Below, in pieces: positions 53,475 through 61,507 of a DNA stretch of 64,000 bases. Origin of the DNA: Sphingobacterium sp. CZ-UAM (GTDB lineage: Bacteria > Bacteroidota > Bacteroidia > Sphingobacteriales > Sphingobacteriaceae); assembly GCF_002000245.1 (NCBI RefSeq), contig NZ_MTCM01000003.1, forward strand, positions 425,658 through 489,657, given 5' to 3'. Within the stretch, counting starts at the first letter, position 1; every line of letters starts with the position of its first letter. The translations under genes and the position numbers were made by a program. The notes beneath the pieces were generated by a model. It made no database searches and was not told the DNA's origin. It was given only the letters and a program-made list of their open reading frames with translations.

Positions 53475-53501
53475 TTTTGACGGTATTTATCCTTAACTTT
53501 G
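53475..53501 (+). promoter_or_regulatory. Candidate promoter of the TPR gene
   Basis: TAACTTTG at 53494-53501 fits TAnnTTTG. TTTTG at 53475-53479 lies 14 bases upstream as a possible minus-33 element, a few bases short of ideal spacing. Confidence 0.45.
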
Positions 53502-53599
53502 TGGATGATATCCAATTTGTGGAAAATTTAATCAAGCAAATTAGATAAGAAATTAGTATTTTGATTTAAAGAAAGAATACTGATTTTAATTTTTTGAGA

Positions 53600-55012
53600 A
53601 TGGAAGAGGATTTTGAATTTGAAAACCCCGAAGAAAGAAAAATCTCGGTGGACAGATATGAGGAAATGCTTCGAAACGAGGATCAGTATTTTTTTGATTC
53701 CAAAGCTTTCGAAGGAATAATAGACTACTACGCTGAAAAAAATGATCCCGTCAAAGCTTTACAGGTAACTGAATTTGCGATAAGCCAACATCCCTTTGAT
53801 ATTACCTTTTTGCTGAAACAAGCTCAGTTGTTTTCAACAATTCAACAGTATCAGAACGCATTGGCGGCCTTGGACAAAGCTGAATTACTGGAAGCTTCAG
53901 AAGGTGATATATTTCTAATTAGAGGTGGTATTTTAGGAAGCATCGGACAATTTGATGAAGCCCTAGATCAATTATTCAAAGCATTACCTCTATTAGACAA
54001 TAAAGATGAGGTTTATTTTCATATTGCCATGATTTTTCAGGCGCAGATGAACTACGACAAAGCCATTGTCTATTTAAAAAAAGCACTAGAGCTCAATATG
54101 GACTATCAGGAAGCACTCTATGAGCTAGCTTATTGTTATGATGTACTTGATAGGCAGGAAGAAAGTATATCCTTCTATAAAAAATATATTGACTCAGACC
54201 CCTATTCGTATTACGCTTGGTATAATCTGGGTAACTCTTATCATAAAATCAGCAAATTCGAAGAGGCTTTGGATGCATATGACTATGCCATATTAATTAA
54301 AGAGGACTTCTCTTCTGCTTATTTTAACAAAGGAAACGCCTTGGTTAACTTAGACCGTTATCAGGAGGCGTTGGATGTATACAAACAAACCTTCGAATAC
54401 GAACAACCCAGTGCAGATACCTATTGTGCTATCGGTGAGTGTTACGAGAAGCTTGAGCAAATGGAAGAAGCTCGAAACTACTATAAAAAAGCCGTCAAGT
54501 TAGACGCCGAACTCGCAGATGCATGGTTTGGCATCGGTGTCACCCTGGATTCTGAAGAACGTTATTTTGAGGCCCTCCATTTCTATAAAAAGGCTTTGGA
54601 GCTAGAAGATACTAATCCTGATTATTGGTTCGCCATCGCAGATGCCCGATACAAGCTGCAGCAAATTGATCAAGCTGAAGAAGCTTATAAAAAGGTAGTT
54701 GCATTAAATCCATCCGATATCGATGCCTGGCTTGATTATTCTTCGATTTTATTTGAACAGAGTAAAATTGATGCGGCTATCGATGTTATGTCCGATGCGA
54801 TTACACAGAACCCTGAAGCAGCGGAATTATACTATCGTGTTGTGGCCTATCTTTTTGCAAATGGACAATACAATGAGGCTCTAAATTTTTTGGAACTAGG
54901 CTTGGCGACGAATCCTGAAAAACACTACATTCTCTTTGAGTACCTCCCGCAATTGCAGGGAAACCAGATTATCACTGAAATTGTCAAAAAATATACAAAA
55001 CCCAAAAATTAA
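53600..55012 (+). CDS. TPR-repeat protein
   Basis: 470 residues composed of about ten tetratricopeptide repeats, for example KAIVYLKKALELNMDYQEAL, YSYYAWYNLGNSYHKISKFE and EALHFYKKALELEDTNPDYW. There is no signal peptide, so it is likely cytoplasmic. The ATG at 53600 is preferred over a TTG two codons upstream. It lies between ompA and aroE. Partner proteins are unknown. A hairpin without a T-run follows at 55024. Confidence 0.88.
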   Translation: MEEDFEFENPEERKISVDRYEEMLRNEDQYFFDSKAFEGIIDYYAEKNDPVKALQVTEFAISQHPFDITFLLKQAQLFSTIQQYQNALAALDKAELLEASEGDIFLIRGGILGSIGQFDEALDQLFKALPLLDNKDEVYFHIAMIFQAQMNYDKAIVYLKKALELNMDYQEALYELAYCYDVLDRQEESISFYKKYIDSDPYSYYAWYNLGNSYHKISKFEEALDAYDYAILIKEDFSSAYFNKGNALVNLDRYQEALDVYKQTFEYEQPSADTYCAIGECYEKLEQMEEARNYYKKAVKLDAELADAWFGIGVTLDSEERYFEALHFYKKALELEDTNPDYWFAIADARYKLQQIDQAEEAYKKVVALNPSDIDAWLDYSSILFEQSKIDAAIDVMSDAITQNPEAAELYYRVVAYLFANGQYNEALNFLELGLATNPEKHYILFEYLPQLQGNQIITEIVKKYTKPKN

Positions 55013-55023
55013 GGTTAAAAGCA

Positions 55024-55057
55024 TTTATCTCCTTAGGGATCGGCCTGAGGGGATAAA
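55024..55057 (+). other. 14-bp RNA hairpin between the TPR gene and aroE
   Basis: Arms 55024-55037 and 55044-55057 pair over 14 positions (two G-U wobbles), with a 6-base GATCGG loop. No T-run follows, so it is not a classical intrinsic terminator. It may act as an RNA-stability or processing element, or as a weak terminator. Confidence 0.55.
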
Positions 55058-55114
55058 ATACAATTCAATTAGATTAAGCATCCCTTACCGTCCAAAGAAG
55101 CATTAAACCATTCC

Positions 55115-55858
55115 ATGAAAAAACTAGGTCTTATAGGATTTCCACTAGGACATTCCTTTTCCAAGAAATATTATTTAGAGAAATTTCAAAAAGAAAATAT
55201 TCAACACATAGATTATGATTTATATCCGATTGAACGTATCTCAGATTTTCCGTCTATATTTACGAACAAAGACTTTTATGGAGTGAATGTGACCATTCCA
55301 TACAAAATAGAAGTCATGGATTATTTGAACGAACTATCAGATGAGGCTAAAGCAATACAGGCTGTAAACTGTATCCGCATTATGCATTCAGCAGAAGGCA
55401 CGCCATACCTTAAAGGTTACAACACTGATGCATATGGATTTGAAGAATCACTGAAACCGCTTTTAGAAGTACATGACAAAAAGGCGCTGGTACTTGGAAA
55501 TGGAGGTGCAGCAAAAGCCGTCATTTATGTTTTAGATAAATTAGGTATCCAACACACACTCGTCAGCCGAACTAAGCAAACCGACAATTTCACTTATGAT
55601 GAAATAAATGCGTCGATCCTGGCAGAATACTCGGTAATTATTAATTGTTCACCTGTAGGAACATTTCCCAACATAGCAGAGTCGCCAGCTCTTCCCTATG
55701 AACATATCACCGCTAAGCACTTATTCTACGATCTTATCTATAATCCCGAAGAGACCACATTTTTAAAGAAAGGTAAAGAAAAAGGAGCACGAATTAAAAA
55801 TGGGTATGAAATGTTACTACTCCAGGCAGAGAAAAATTGGGAAATTTGGAATAGCTAG
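55115..55858 (+). CDS. aroE: Shikimate dehydrogenase
   Basis: Reduces 3-dehydroshikimate with NADPH in aromatic amino-acid synthesis. The 247-residue product has the substrate-binding GFPLGHSFSKKYY, NVTIPYKIEVMDYL with catalytic Lys64, NTDAYGFE with Asp105, and the Rossmann motif ALVLGNGGAAKAVIYVL. The C-terminal GYEMLLLQA is also standard. It is followed 43 bases later by the metallo-hydrolase gene; a short palindrome at 55863-55876 (TCTCTAGCTAGAGA) lies between. Confidence 0.95.
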   Translation: MKKLGLIGFPLGHSFSKKYYLEKFQKENIQHIDYDLYPIERISDFPSIFTNKDFYGVNVTIPYKIEVMDYLNELSDEAKAIQAVNCIRIMHSAEGTPYLKGYNTDAYGFEESLKPLLEVHDKKALVLGNGGAAKAVIYVLDKLGIQHTLVSRTKQTDNFTYDEINASILAEYSVIINCSPVGTFPNIAESPALPYEHITAKHLFYDLIYNPEETTFLKKGKEKGARIKNGYEMLLLQAEKNWEIWNS

Positions 55859-55901
55859 TCTTTCTCTAGCTAGAGAGCAATAAAAAATGTAAATTTACCT
55901 T

Positions 55902-56543
55902 ATGTTAACGATCAGAACATTCACTTTCAATCCCTACCAAGAAAACACCTATCTGTTGTATAACGAACAGGGAAATGCCTTAATTATTGATCCGGGGATG
56001 TATGGGGAAAAAGAGCAGACAGAGTTTTTAACTTTTGTCGATCTCCATAATCTTACTCCAAAATTACTATTGAATACACATTGCCACATCGATCATGTCT
56101 TAGGCAATTATTTTATTCATGAAAAGTTTGGTCTGCTTCCTCAATTTCACGAAGGAGAACTATCTACATTGGTTGCTGTTCAGAATTATGCCCCGCAAAT
56201 GGGATTTCGTTATGATATCTCCCCTATTGGAGAAGTATTTCTAAAAGATGGAAATAAAATACAAATAGACAATGATGAGCTGGAAGTAATATTAGCACCG
56301 GGCCATTCTCCCGCTCACATCTGTTTCTATAGTGCTGCGCAAAAGTTTCTAATTGGTGGTGATGTTCTCTTTCGCAATAGTATTGGCCGTACTGACCTAC
56401 CAGGAGGAAATCATCAGCAGCTATTAGACAATATTAAAAAAAGACTTTATACGCTACCCGATGATACACTTGTCTACCCCGGTCACGGCCCATCAACGAC
56501 AATAGGCTTTGAAAAGAACTCGAATCCATTTATACAAGGATAG
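55902..56543 (+). CDS. MBL-fold metallo-hydrolase (glyoxalase II-like)
   Basis: 213 residues of the metallo-beta-lactamase fold. The metal motif HCHIDH (H60, H62, D64, H65) is followed by a third ligand region LAPGHSPAHICFYS, the acidic GGDVLFRNSIGRTDLPGG, and the last His in VYPGHGPSTTIGFEKNSNPF. The pattern is that of YcbL/GloB-like hydrolases; the substrate is uncertain. It sits 2 bases before the permease gene and may be co-transcribed with it. Confidence 0.9.
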   Translation: MLTIRTFTFNPYQENTYLLYNEQGNALIIDPGMYGEKEQTEFLTFVDLHNLTPKLLLNTHCHIDHVLGNYFIHEKFGLLPQFHEGELSTLVAVQNYAPQMGFRYDISPIGEVFLKDGNKIQIDNDELEVILAPGHSPAHICFYSAAQKFLIGGDVLFRNSIGRTDLPGGNHQQLLDNIKKRLYTLPDDTLVYPGHGPSTTIGFEKNSNPFIQG

Positions 56544-56545
56544 AT

Positions 56546-57775
56546 ATGAACTTGCCTTTTCTATTTGCCAAGAGATACCTGTTTTCAAAAAAATCGGTCA
56601 ACGCAATTAATATAATCTCCTCGATTAGTGTTATAGGTGTTATGGTAAGTAGTGCCGCATTAATCATATTACTGTCCTCTTTTAATGGTATGGAGGAGCT
56701 TATTATATCCATGTACAGCAAATTCGCTCCAGAATTGAAAATCGAGCCTCAAAAAGGGAAACTCTTTTCCACCAATAAATCAGTCTTTAATGAATTGAGA
56801 AGTAATCCGAATGTTATCCATTATACAGAAGTACTCGAAGAGAAGGTATTGCTTCAATATGCGAACCGACAGTACATTTCAACCATTAAAGGAATTGAGC
56901 CCAAATCACTGAATAAGAATATGGGGGATAGTATCCTCGTAGACGGATCATACCAACTCTTACGTGACTCAACTAATCTAGCGATACTAGGTGCAAGTGT
57001 CCAGGCTAATCTCGGTATCTCGATGCAAAACGCACGCGACCTTATTCAGGTATATTCACCAAGGAAAGGCGTAAAAAATACCTCAAATCCCGCTGAGGAA
57101 TTTAATATTCGATCTATCAGTGCGGGAGGGGTGCTCAGATACCAACAGGATTTCGATAATTTAGTTATTACGCCAATTTCATTTGCTAAAGAAGTTCTAG
57201 GTGAATATGATCGGGTGTCTGCTATTGAATTCTATCTTAAAGCAGGCACTGACATCACGCTATTTGAACAGGACCTACAAAAAAAATTAGGCGCAGATTA
57301 TCTAGCTAAAAATCGGGAAGAACAAAATCCTACCTTGTATAGGAACGTACGTGTAGAGAGGTGGGTGGTATTTTTTATTTTAACATTGATCAGTGTCATC
57401 GCCATTTTTAACATTGTGGGCTCGTTAACGATGTTGGTATTAGATAAACAAAAAGATATGACAGTCCTAAAAAGCTTGGGCGGCAACAATAGTTTAATTC
57501 AGCGTATTTTCTTTTACGAAGGGTTAATGATTGCAATTATTGGTTGTATATTAGGGTTATTGATAGGCGCGATATTCACTTATATTCAATCTACCTATGG
57601 CATCATACGCGTTGAAGAGGGTGCAAATGCTATTTTGGATAGTTACCCTATGCTCAGTCGATGGAGCGACTATGTCTTGGTGTTTATCACTGTCACGGGT
57701 ATTTCGGGATTAGTTTCTTATTTCTCAGCAAAACTAAGTGTAAAAGAACTTGACAAGCTCAAAACTACAGACTAA
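56546..57775 (+). CDS. FtsX-like ABC transporter permease (LolC/LolE type)
   Basis: 409-residue inner-membrane protein. The N-terminal FAKRYLFSKKSVNAINIISS is the usual LolC/E opening. There is one helix near 22-45, a large periplasmic domain (about 50-270), and three C-terminal helices (about 272-295, 320-345 and 375-395), with IFNIVGSLTMLVLDKQKDMT and LKSLGG as the FtsX signature. LolE homologues release lipoproteins from the inner membrane. No ATPase (LolD) gene is adjacent. The last 4 bases overlap the convergent gene at 57772. Confidence 0.9.
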   Translation: MNLPFLFAKRYLFSKKSVNAINIISSISVIGVMVSSAALIILLSSFNGMEELIISMYSKFAPELKIEPQKGKLFSTNKSVFNELRSNPNVIHYTEVLEEKVLLQYANRQYISTIKGIEPKSLNKNMGDSILVDGSYQLLRDSTNLAILGASVQANLGISMQNARDLIQVYSPRKGVKNTSNPAEEFNIRSISAGGVLRYQQDFDNLVITPISFAKEVLGEYDRVSAIEFYLKAGTDITLFEQDLQKKLGADYLAKNREEQNPTLYRNVRVERWVVFFILTLISVIAIFNIVGSLTMLVLDKQKDMTVLKSLGGNNSLIQRIFFYEGLMIAIIGCILGLLIGAIFTYIQSTYGIIRVEEGANAILDSYPMLSRWSDYVLVFITVTGISGLVSYFSAKLSVKELDKLKTTD

Positions 57776-58422
57776 TAGCGGGAACTTTTGGAACGGCTTT
57801 GACTCCCCTTTGTTATTTGTTGTATTAAACTTCCCCAGGCAAAAGGATTTAATAGCGGGTTGGCATACCGTTGGTTGATGACTTTGTTATTCATCGTATT
57901 GAAGCTTTGGGCGTTATTGATTGAACGCATTTCGTTGCCATCGCGAGGAACTACAGCAGCCATTGCAGACAAAGACTCATGGGATAATGTTTTTCTTGCC
58001 CGTACGATATGATCATCAGATACATCTAAATTCATAAATGCAATATTAAATTCCTCAATACTTGCCCAAGGATATGGTGTCACCATTGGTAACTCAGTCA
58101 CCAAATTTTGCATGACGATACTCGCCGTGTATTTATCCCCTGCGACTTCGGGTACAGTTACAATAAGTGGATCGAATCCTACTGAGGAAAAACGGAGTGT
58201 GTCACCCACATGGGCTACGAAGGAAAAATAACCTTCATTATTTGCCGCGACGGACTCGTTACGAAAAGATAAATTAGTTACTGTAGCATAACCAACGGGA
58301 AGGCCCGACCCCACAGTAGTTACAATACCAGAATATTGAATGATCTTCCGTTCTTGCGCCCTTAAAGCCGAAGGATCAAAAAATACAGATAAAACTAATA
58401 ATATAGGAATCAGCAACTTCAT
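57772..58422 (-). CDS. Secreted CarboxypepD-regulatory-like domain protein
   Basis: 216 residues. A signal peptide (cleavage after ALRA) is followed by a beta-sandwich of about 75 residues with the pattern YSGIVTTVGSGLPVGYATVT, then NNEGYFSFVAHVGDTLRFSS and VGFDPLIVTVP. This domain is often fused to TonB-dependent receptors, but here it is stand-alone with a C-terminal tail that ends in a basic GSQSRSKSSRY. Function unknown. Its 3' end overlaps the permease gene by 4 bases. Confidence 0.85.
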   Translation of the reverse strand: MKLLIPILLVLSVFFDPSALRAQERKIIQYSGIVTTVGSGLPVGYATVTNLSFRNESVAANNEGYFSFVAHVGDTLRFSSVGFDPLIVTVPEVAGDKYTASIVMQNLVTELPMVTPYPWASIEEFNIAFMNLDVSDDHIVRARKTLSHESLSAMAAVVPRDGNEMRSINNAQSFNTMNNKVINQRYANPLLNPFAWGSLIQQITKGSQSRSKSSRY

Positions 58423-58480
58423 AGAACAAATTTACACAAAAGCAGCAGGAGTTGGCCGTTAAATTGTGTTAATAGATAAA

Positions 58481-58756
58481 CTAATTTGCCGACGGCAAGG
58501 TGGCATCAGGAGAGTCTGGATCAGTAAGGTTAATTGCCTCTACCGCTGTGACCTCTGGTACCGCTTTTTTAATAGCCTGTTCCAATCCCGCTTTAAAAGT
58601 CATGATGCTCATTGAACAGGAAGCGCATGCGCCCAATAGTTTTAATCGCACGACATTATCTGCTGTAATCTCTTCAACACTCACATTTCCGCCATCAGTC
58701 TCCAAATAAGGTCTCAAGGTATCCAATGCTTGCTCCACTTTTTCTTTTAAAGTCAT
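58481..58756 (-). CDS. NifU-like C-terminal domain protein (Fe-S scaffold)
   Basis: 91 residues from the ATG at 58756; the frame reaches a TTG at 58774. It is a stand-alone NifU C-terminal domain: LDTLRPYLETDGGNVSVEEI, then LGACASCSMS with the cluster-binding CxxC (C44, C47), and KKAVPEVTAVEAI at the end. It probably carries or delivers [4Fe-4S] clusters, which would serve proteins such as complex I. It is read alone. Confidence 0.93.
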   Translation of the reverse strand: MTLKEKVEQALDTLRPYLETDGGNVSVEEITADNVVRLKLLGACASCSMSIMTFKAGLEQAIKKAVPEVTAVEAINLTDPDSPDATLPSAN

Positions 58757-58962
58757 ACTCTTTATTAAATTCAATGATTGTATATGTAAAGATAATCAAA
58801 TATTTTAAAATCTATATTTTTCCACTACTTACGTCGGGGAAAAACAACAAGTCCATGACAATACTGCCCCCAGATTATATCCAACGAGTTAAAGAATGTT
58901 AATAAAAAATGTTGTTTTTGGGATCAAATAATTATTAAACTATATTGCGCAGTAAAATTTAA

Positions 58963-58993
58963 TTGATTAGTATAACAAATTCACTTATCTTTG
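58963..58993 (+). promoter_or_regulatory. Candidate bamD promoter (TTG-N20-TATCTTTG)
   Basis: TTG at 58963-58965 and TATCTTTG at 58986-58993 with a 20-base spacer fit the Bacteroidota consensus well. Only 4 bases separate the minus-7 box from the ATG. Confidence 0.55.
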
Positions 58994-58997
58994 TAAA

Positions 58998-59927
58998 ATG
59001 TTTTTAAATAGGCGTATAGCGGCTATCTGTGCCGGCATGATGTTTCTATTGGTGTTTACTGGCTGCAAAAGTAAATTTGAGAAATTGCGCGCAAGCAATA
59101 ATATCGCTCAAAAGTATGAAGAGGCCGTAAAGCTGTATGAGAAAAAGAAATATACAAAGGCGTTAGTTTTGTTTGATGACTTGCGGACAAAATTCCGCGG
59201 ACAGGCTGAAGCAGAAAATATCTACTACTATTTGGCTTTTGCCAATTACCGGCTGAAAGATTACACTTCAGCGGCATATCACTTTAAGGACTTTGCAGAT
59301 GTTTATCCGAACAGTCAGCGAGCGGAAGAATGTCGTTTTATGCATGCCTACTGTTACTATTTGGATTCTCCCCGCTCCACTTTGGACCAGGCAAATACCA
59401 AGAAGGCAATCGATGCCCTACAGCTTTTTGTCAATCTCTATCCAGAATCTGAACGCTCCAAAGAAGCAGCAGACCTCATTCAGAAGTTAAGAGACAAACT
59501 AGAGCTCAAGGCTTTTGCCAATGCTAGGCTCTATTATGATATGGGTCTGAATGATGATTATAGAGCTGCAGTAATTGCTTTACAAAATGTACTGAAAGAA
59601 TACCCTGACACAAAATATGCCGAGGAGATTGAATTCCTGACCTTAAAGGCGCAATACATATTTGCTTCGAAAAGTATTCTGCAAAAACAGGAAAGCAGAT
59701 ATGATGAGACATTGGACTATTATCGTAGCTTTGCAAGCAACTATCCCAATAGCAAACATATAAAAGAGGCGGAATCTATCCGTCGGGATTCCGAAAAAGG
59801 AATTAAGACAGCCGTTTCTCACATGAAAGAATATAACAAAGCACTTGCTGAGCAAGAAGCTTACATAAAAGAACAAAAGGCGAAAAAAGAAAAAGAAAAT
59901 ACCCAAAAAGATGAGTCAAAAAAATAA
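58998..59927 (+). CDS. bamD: Outer-membrane assembly lipoprotein BamD
   Basis: Lipoprotein of the Bam complex that folds outer-membrane beta-barrels. 309 residues. The signal peptide ends in the lipobox VFTGC, followed by KSKFEKLRASNNIAQKYEEA and five TPR-like repeats (YYLAFANYRLKDYTSAAYHF and DVYPNSQRAEECRFMHAYCY are diagnostic). A Lys/Glu-rich C-terminal tail extends beyond the E. coli protein. Its 3' end overlaps rpoZ by 17 bases. Confidence 0.94.
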   Translation: MFLNRRIAAICAGMMFLLVFTGCKSKFEKLRASNNIAQKYEEAVKLYEKKKYTKALVLFDDLRTKFRGQAEAENIYYYLAFANYRLKDYTSAAYHFKDFADVYPNSQRAEECRFMHAYCYYLDSPRSTLDQANTKKAIDALQLFVNLYPESERSKEAADLIQKLRDKLELKAFANARLYYDMGLNDDYRAAVIALQNVLKEYPDTKYAEEIEFLTLKAQYIFASKSILQKQESRYDETLDYYRSFASNYPNSKHIKEAESIRRDSEKGIKTAVSHMKEYNKALAEQEAYIKEQKAKKEKENTQKDESKK

Positions 59928-60240
59928 CAATTCAATTCCAAATTCTACAGTTACACGTGACTTAAGACAATTGGACAAAGGAACTGACAATATCTATGAA
60001 TCCATTGTAGTTATCTCTAAACGCGCGAATCAAATTGCAGTAGATATTAAAGAAGAACTAAATGGAAAACTTGCTGAATTCGCAAGCAATAACGATAACT
60101 TGGAAGAGGTATTCGAAAACCGCGAACAGATAGAGATTTCTAAACACTACGAACGCATGCCAAAACCTACTTTGGTAGCAATCGACGAGTTTTTACACGA
60201 TAAAGTGTACTACAGAAATCCTTCGAAAGAGCAAGACTAA
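59911..60240 (+). CDS. rpoZ: RNA polymerase omega subunit (Bacteroidota type)
   Basis: 109 residues. It has the pattern TVTRDLRQLDKGTDNIYESI, then VVISKRANQIAVDIKEELNG, which matches the RPB6/omega motif with the R-A-N-Q-I core. Longer at the C terminus than the E. coli subunit. It starts inside bamD (17-base overlap) and is followed 15 bases later by coaBC. The order bamD-rpoZ-coaBC is, to my knowledge, common in this phylum. Confidence 0.9.
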   Translation: MSQKNNNSIPNSTVTRDLRQLDKGTDNIYESIVVISKRANQIAVDIKEELNGKLAEFASNNDNLEEVFENREQIEISKHYERMPKPTLVAIDEFLHDKVYYRNPSKEQD

Positions 60241-60255
60241 TTCCAAAGATTAACG

Positions 60256-61464
60256 ATGGCTTTAGCTGGGAAAAATATTGTAATTGCTGTATGCGGTAGT
60301 ATCGCCGCATACAAAATTGCAAGTCTAATTCGTCTGCTTGTGAAAGCAGATGCCCATGTTCAAGTGATTATGTCAGCGGACGCCACAGCGTTCATTACCC
60401 CACTTACGCTTTCTACACTTTCTAAAAATCCTGTTTTAATTGATTATTATCAACCAGGTACAGGCGAATGGAATAACCATGTAGAAATTGCTTTAAATGC
60501 AGATTATATCCTCGTAGCTCCGGCAACAGCAAATACCATTGCCAAAATGGCAAATGGGCATTGTGATAATTTGCTGATGGCCGTATATTTATCCGCAAAA
60601 TGTCCTGTTTTCTTTGCTCCAGCAATGGACTTAGATATGTGGAAACATCCATCCACCCAATCAAATATTGCTAAGCTTGCTGCTTATGGTAATATCATTT
60701 TCCCACCTGAAAAAGGAGAGTTAGCCAGTGGGCTGATCGGCGAAGGACGGTTGGCCGAGCCAGAAGAGCTTTTTCGCTTCCTAGCAGATTTTTCTGGTCG
60801 GAAACTTCCCTTAACAGGGCAAAAGGCCCTCGTTTCTGCTGGCCCAACGTATGAGGCTATAGATCCCGTCCGCTTTATTGGAAATCATTCCAGTGGAAAG
60901 ATGGGATATGCTATTGCCCAACAATTAAAAGAGCTCGGTGCGGATGTTACTTTAATTTCGGGACCTACCGCATTACCGAAACCTGAGCAAATAGCTGTTG
61001 TTCCTGTCACCTCTGCTGCCGAGATGCTTCAAGCCTGCGAAAGACATTTTGCTGATGCATCCATAATTGTCATGAGTGCTGCCGTTGCGGACTATACGCC
61101 TATCGAAGTTGCCGCTCAGAAGATCAAGAAGAAAGAGAATGAATTTTCGATTGCTTTAAAGAAAACAACGGATATTCTCGCCACTTTGGGGGCAAAAAAG
61201 AAGAACGAGCAATTACTGATCGGATTTGCTTTAGAGACCAACAACGAGCTCGAAAATGCAAAAGACAAATTAGTTCGAAAGAATCTCGATTTTATCGTTC
61301 TGAACTCCATGCAGGATCAAGGCGCCGGGTTTGCTACTGATACCAATAAAGTTACAATTATCAATCGTTCAGGCGAAAGTACGGTGTTCCCCTTGAAATC
61401 GAAGGAAGATGTCGCAAAAGATATCTGTTCGATCATTTTACAACATATCCCCTCGAAGAAATAA
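60256..61464 (+). CDS. coaBC: Bifunctional phosphopantothenoylcysteine decarboxylase / phosphopantothenate-cysteine ligase
   Basis: Two consecutive steps of coenzyme A synthesis in one 402-residue protein. The CoaC half (about 1-180) has the FMN-binding VCGSIAAYK, His75 in NNHVEIAL, and APATANTIAKMANG. The CoaB half (about 185-402) has SAGPTYEAIDPVRFIGNHSS, GKMGYAIA and the KKKEN loop. Oddly, the family motif PxMNxxMW reads PAMDLDMW (Asp125 for Asn), and the catalytic Cys158 of E. coli Dfp is Ser158 (LASGL). No frameshift is seen, and residue numbering matches E. coli. The decarboxylase chemistry may differ or use another residue. Confidence 0.93.
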   Translation: MALAGKNIVIAVCGSIAAYKIASLIRLLVKADAHVQVIMSADATAFITPLTLSTLSKNPVLIDYYQPGTGEWNNHVEIALNADYILVAPATANTIAKMANGHCDNLLMAVYLSAKCPVFFAPAMDLDMWKHPSTQSNIAKLAAYGNIIFPPEKGELASGLIGEGRLAEPEELFRFLADFSGRKLPLTGQKALVSAGPTYEAIDPVRFIGNHSSGKMGYAIAQQLKELGADVTLISGPTALPKPEQIAVVPVTSAAEMLQACERHFADASIIVMSAAVADYTPIEVAAQKIKKKENEFSIALKKTTDILATLGAKKKNEQLLIGFALETNNELENAKDKLVRKNLDFIVLNSMQDQGAGFATDTNKVTIINRSGESTVFPLKSKEDVAKDICSIILQHIPSKK

Positions 61465-61507
61465 CGTACTCCGGGAATCCGAAGAAGTATATCATGTCTC
61501 CAACCTC

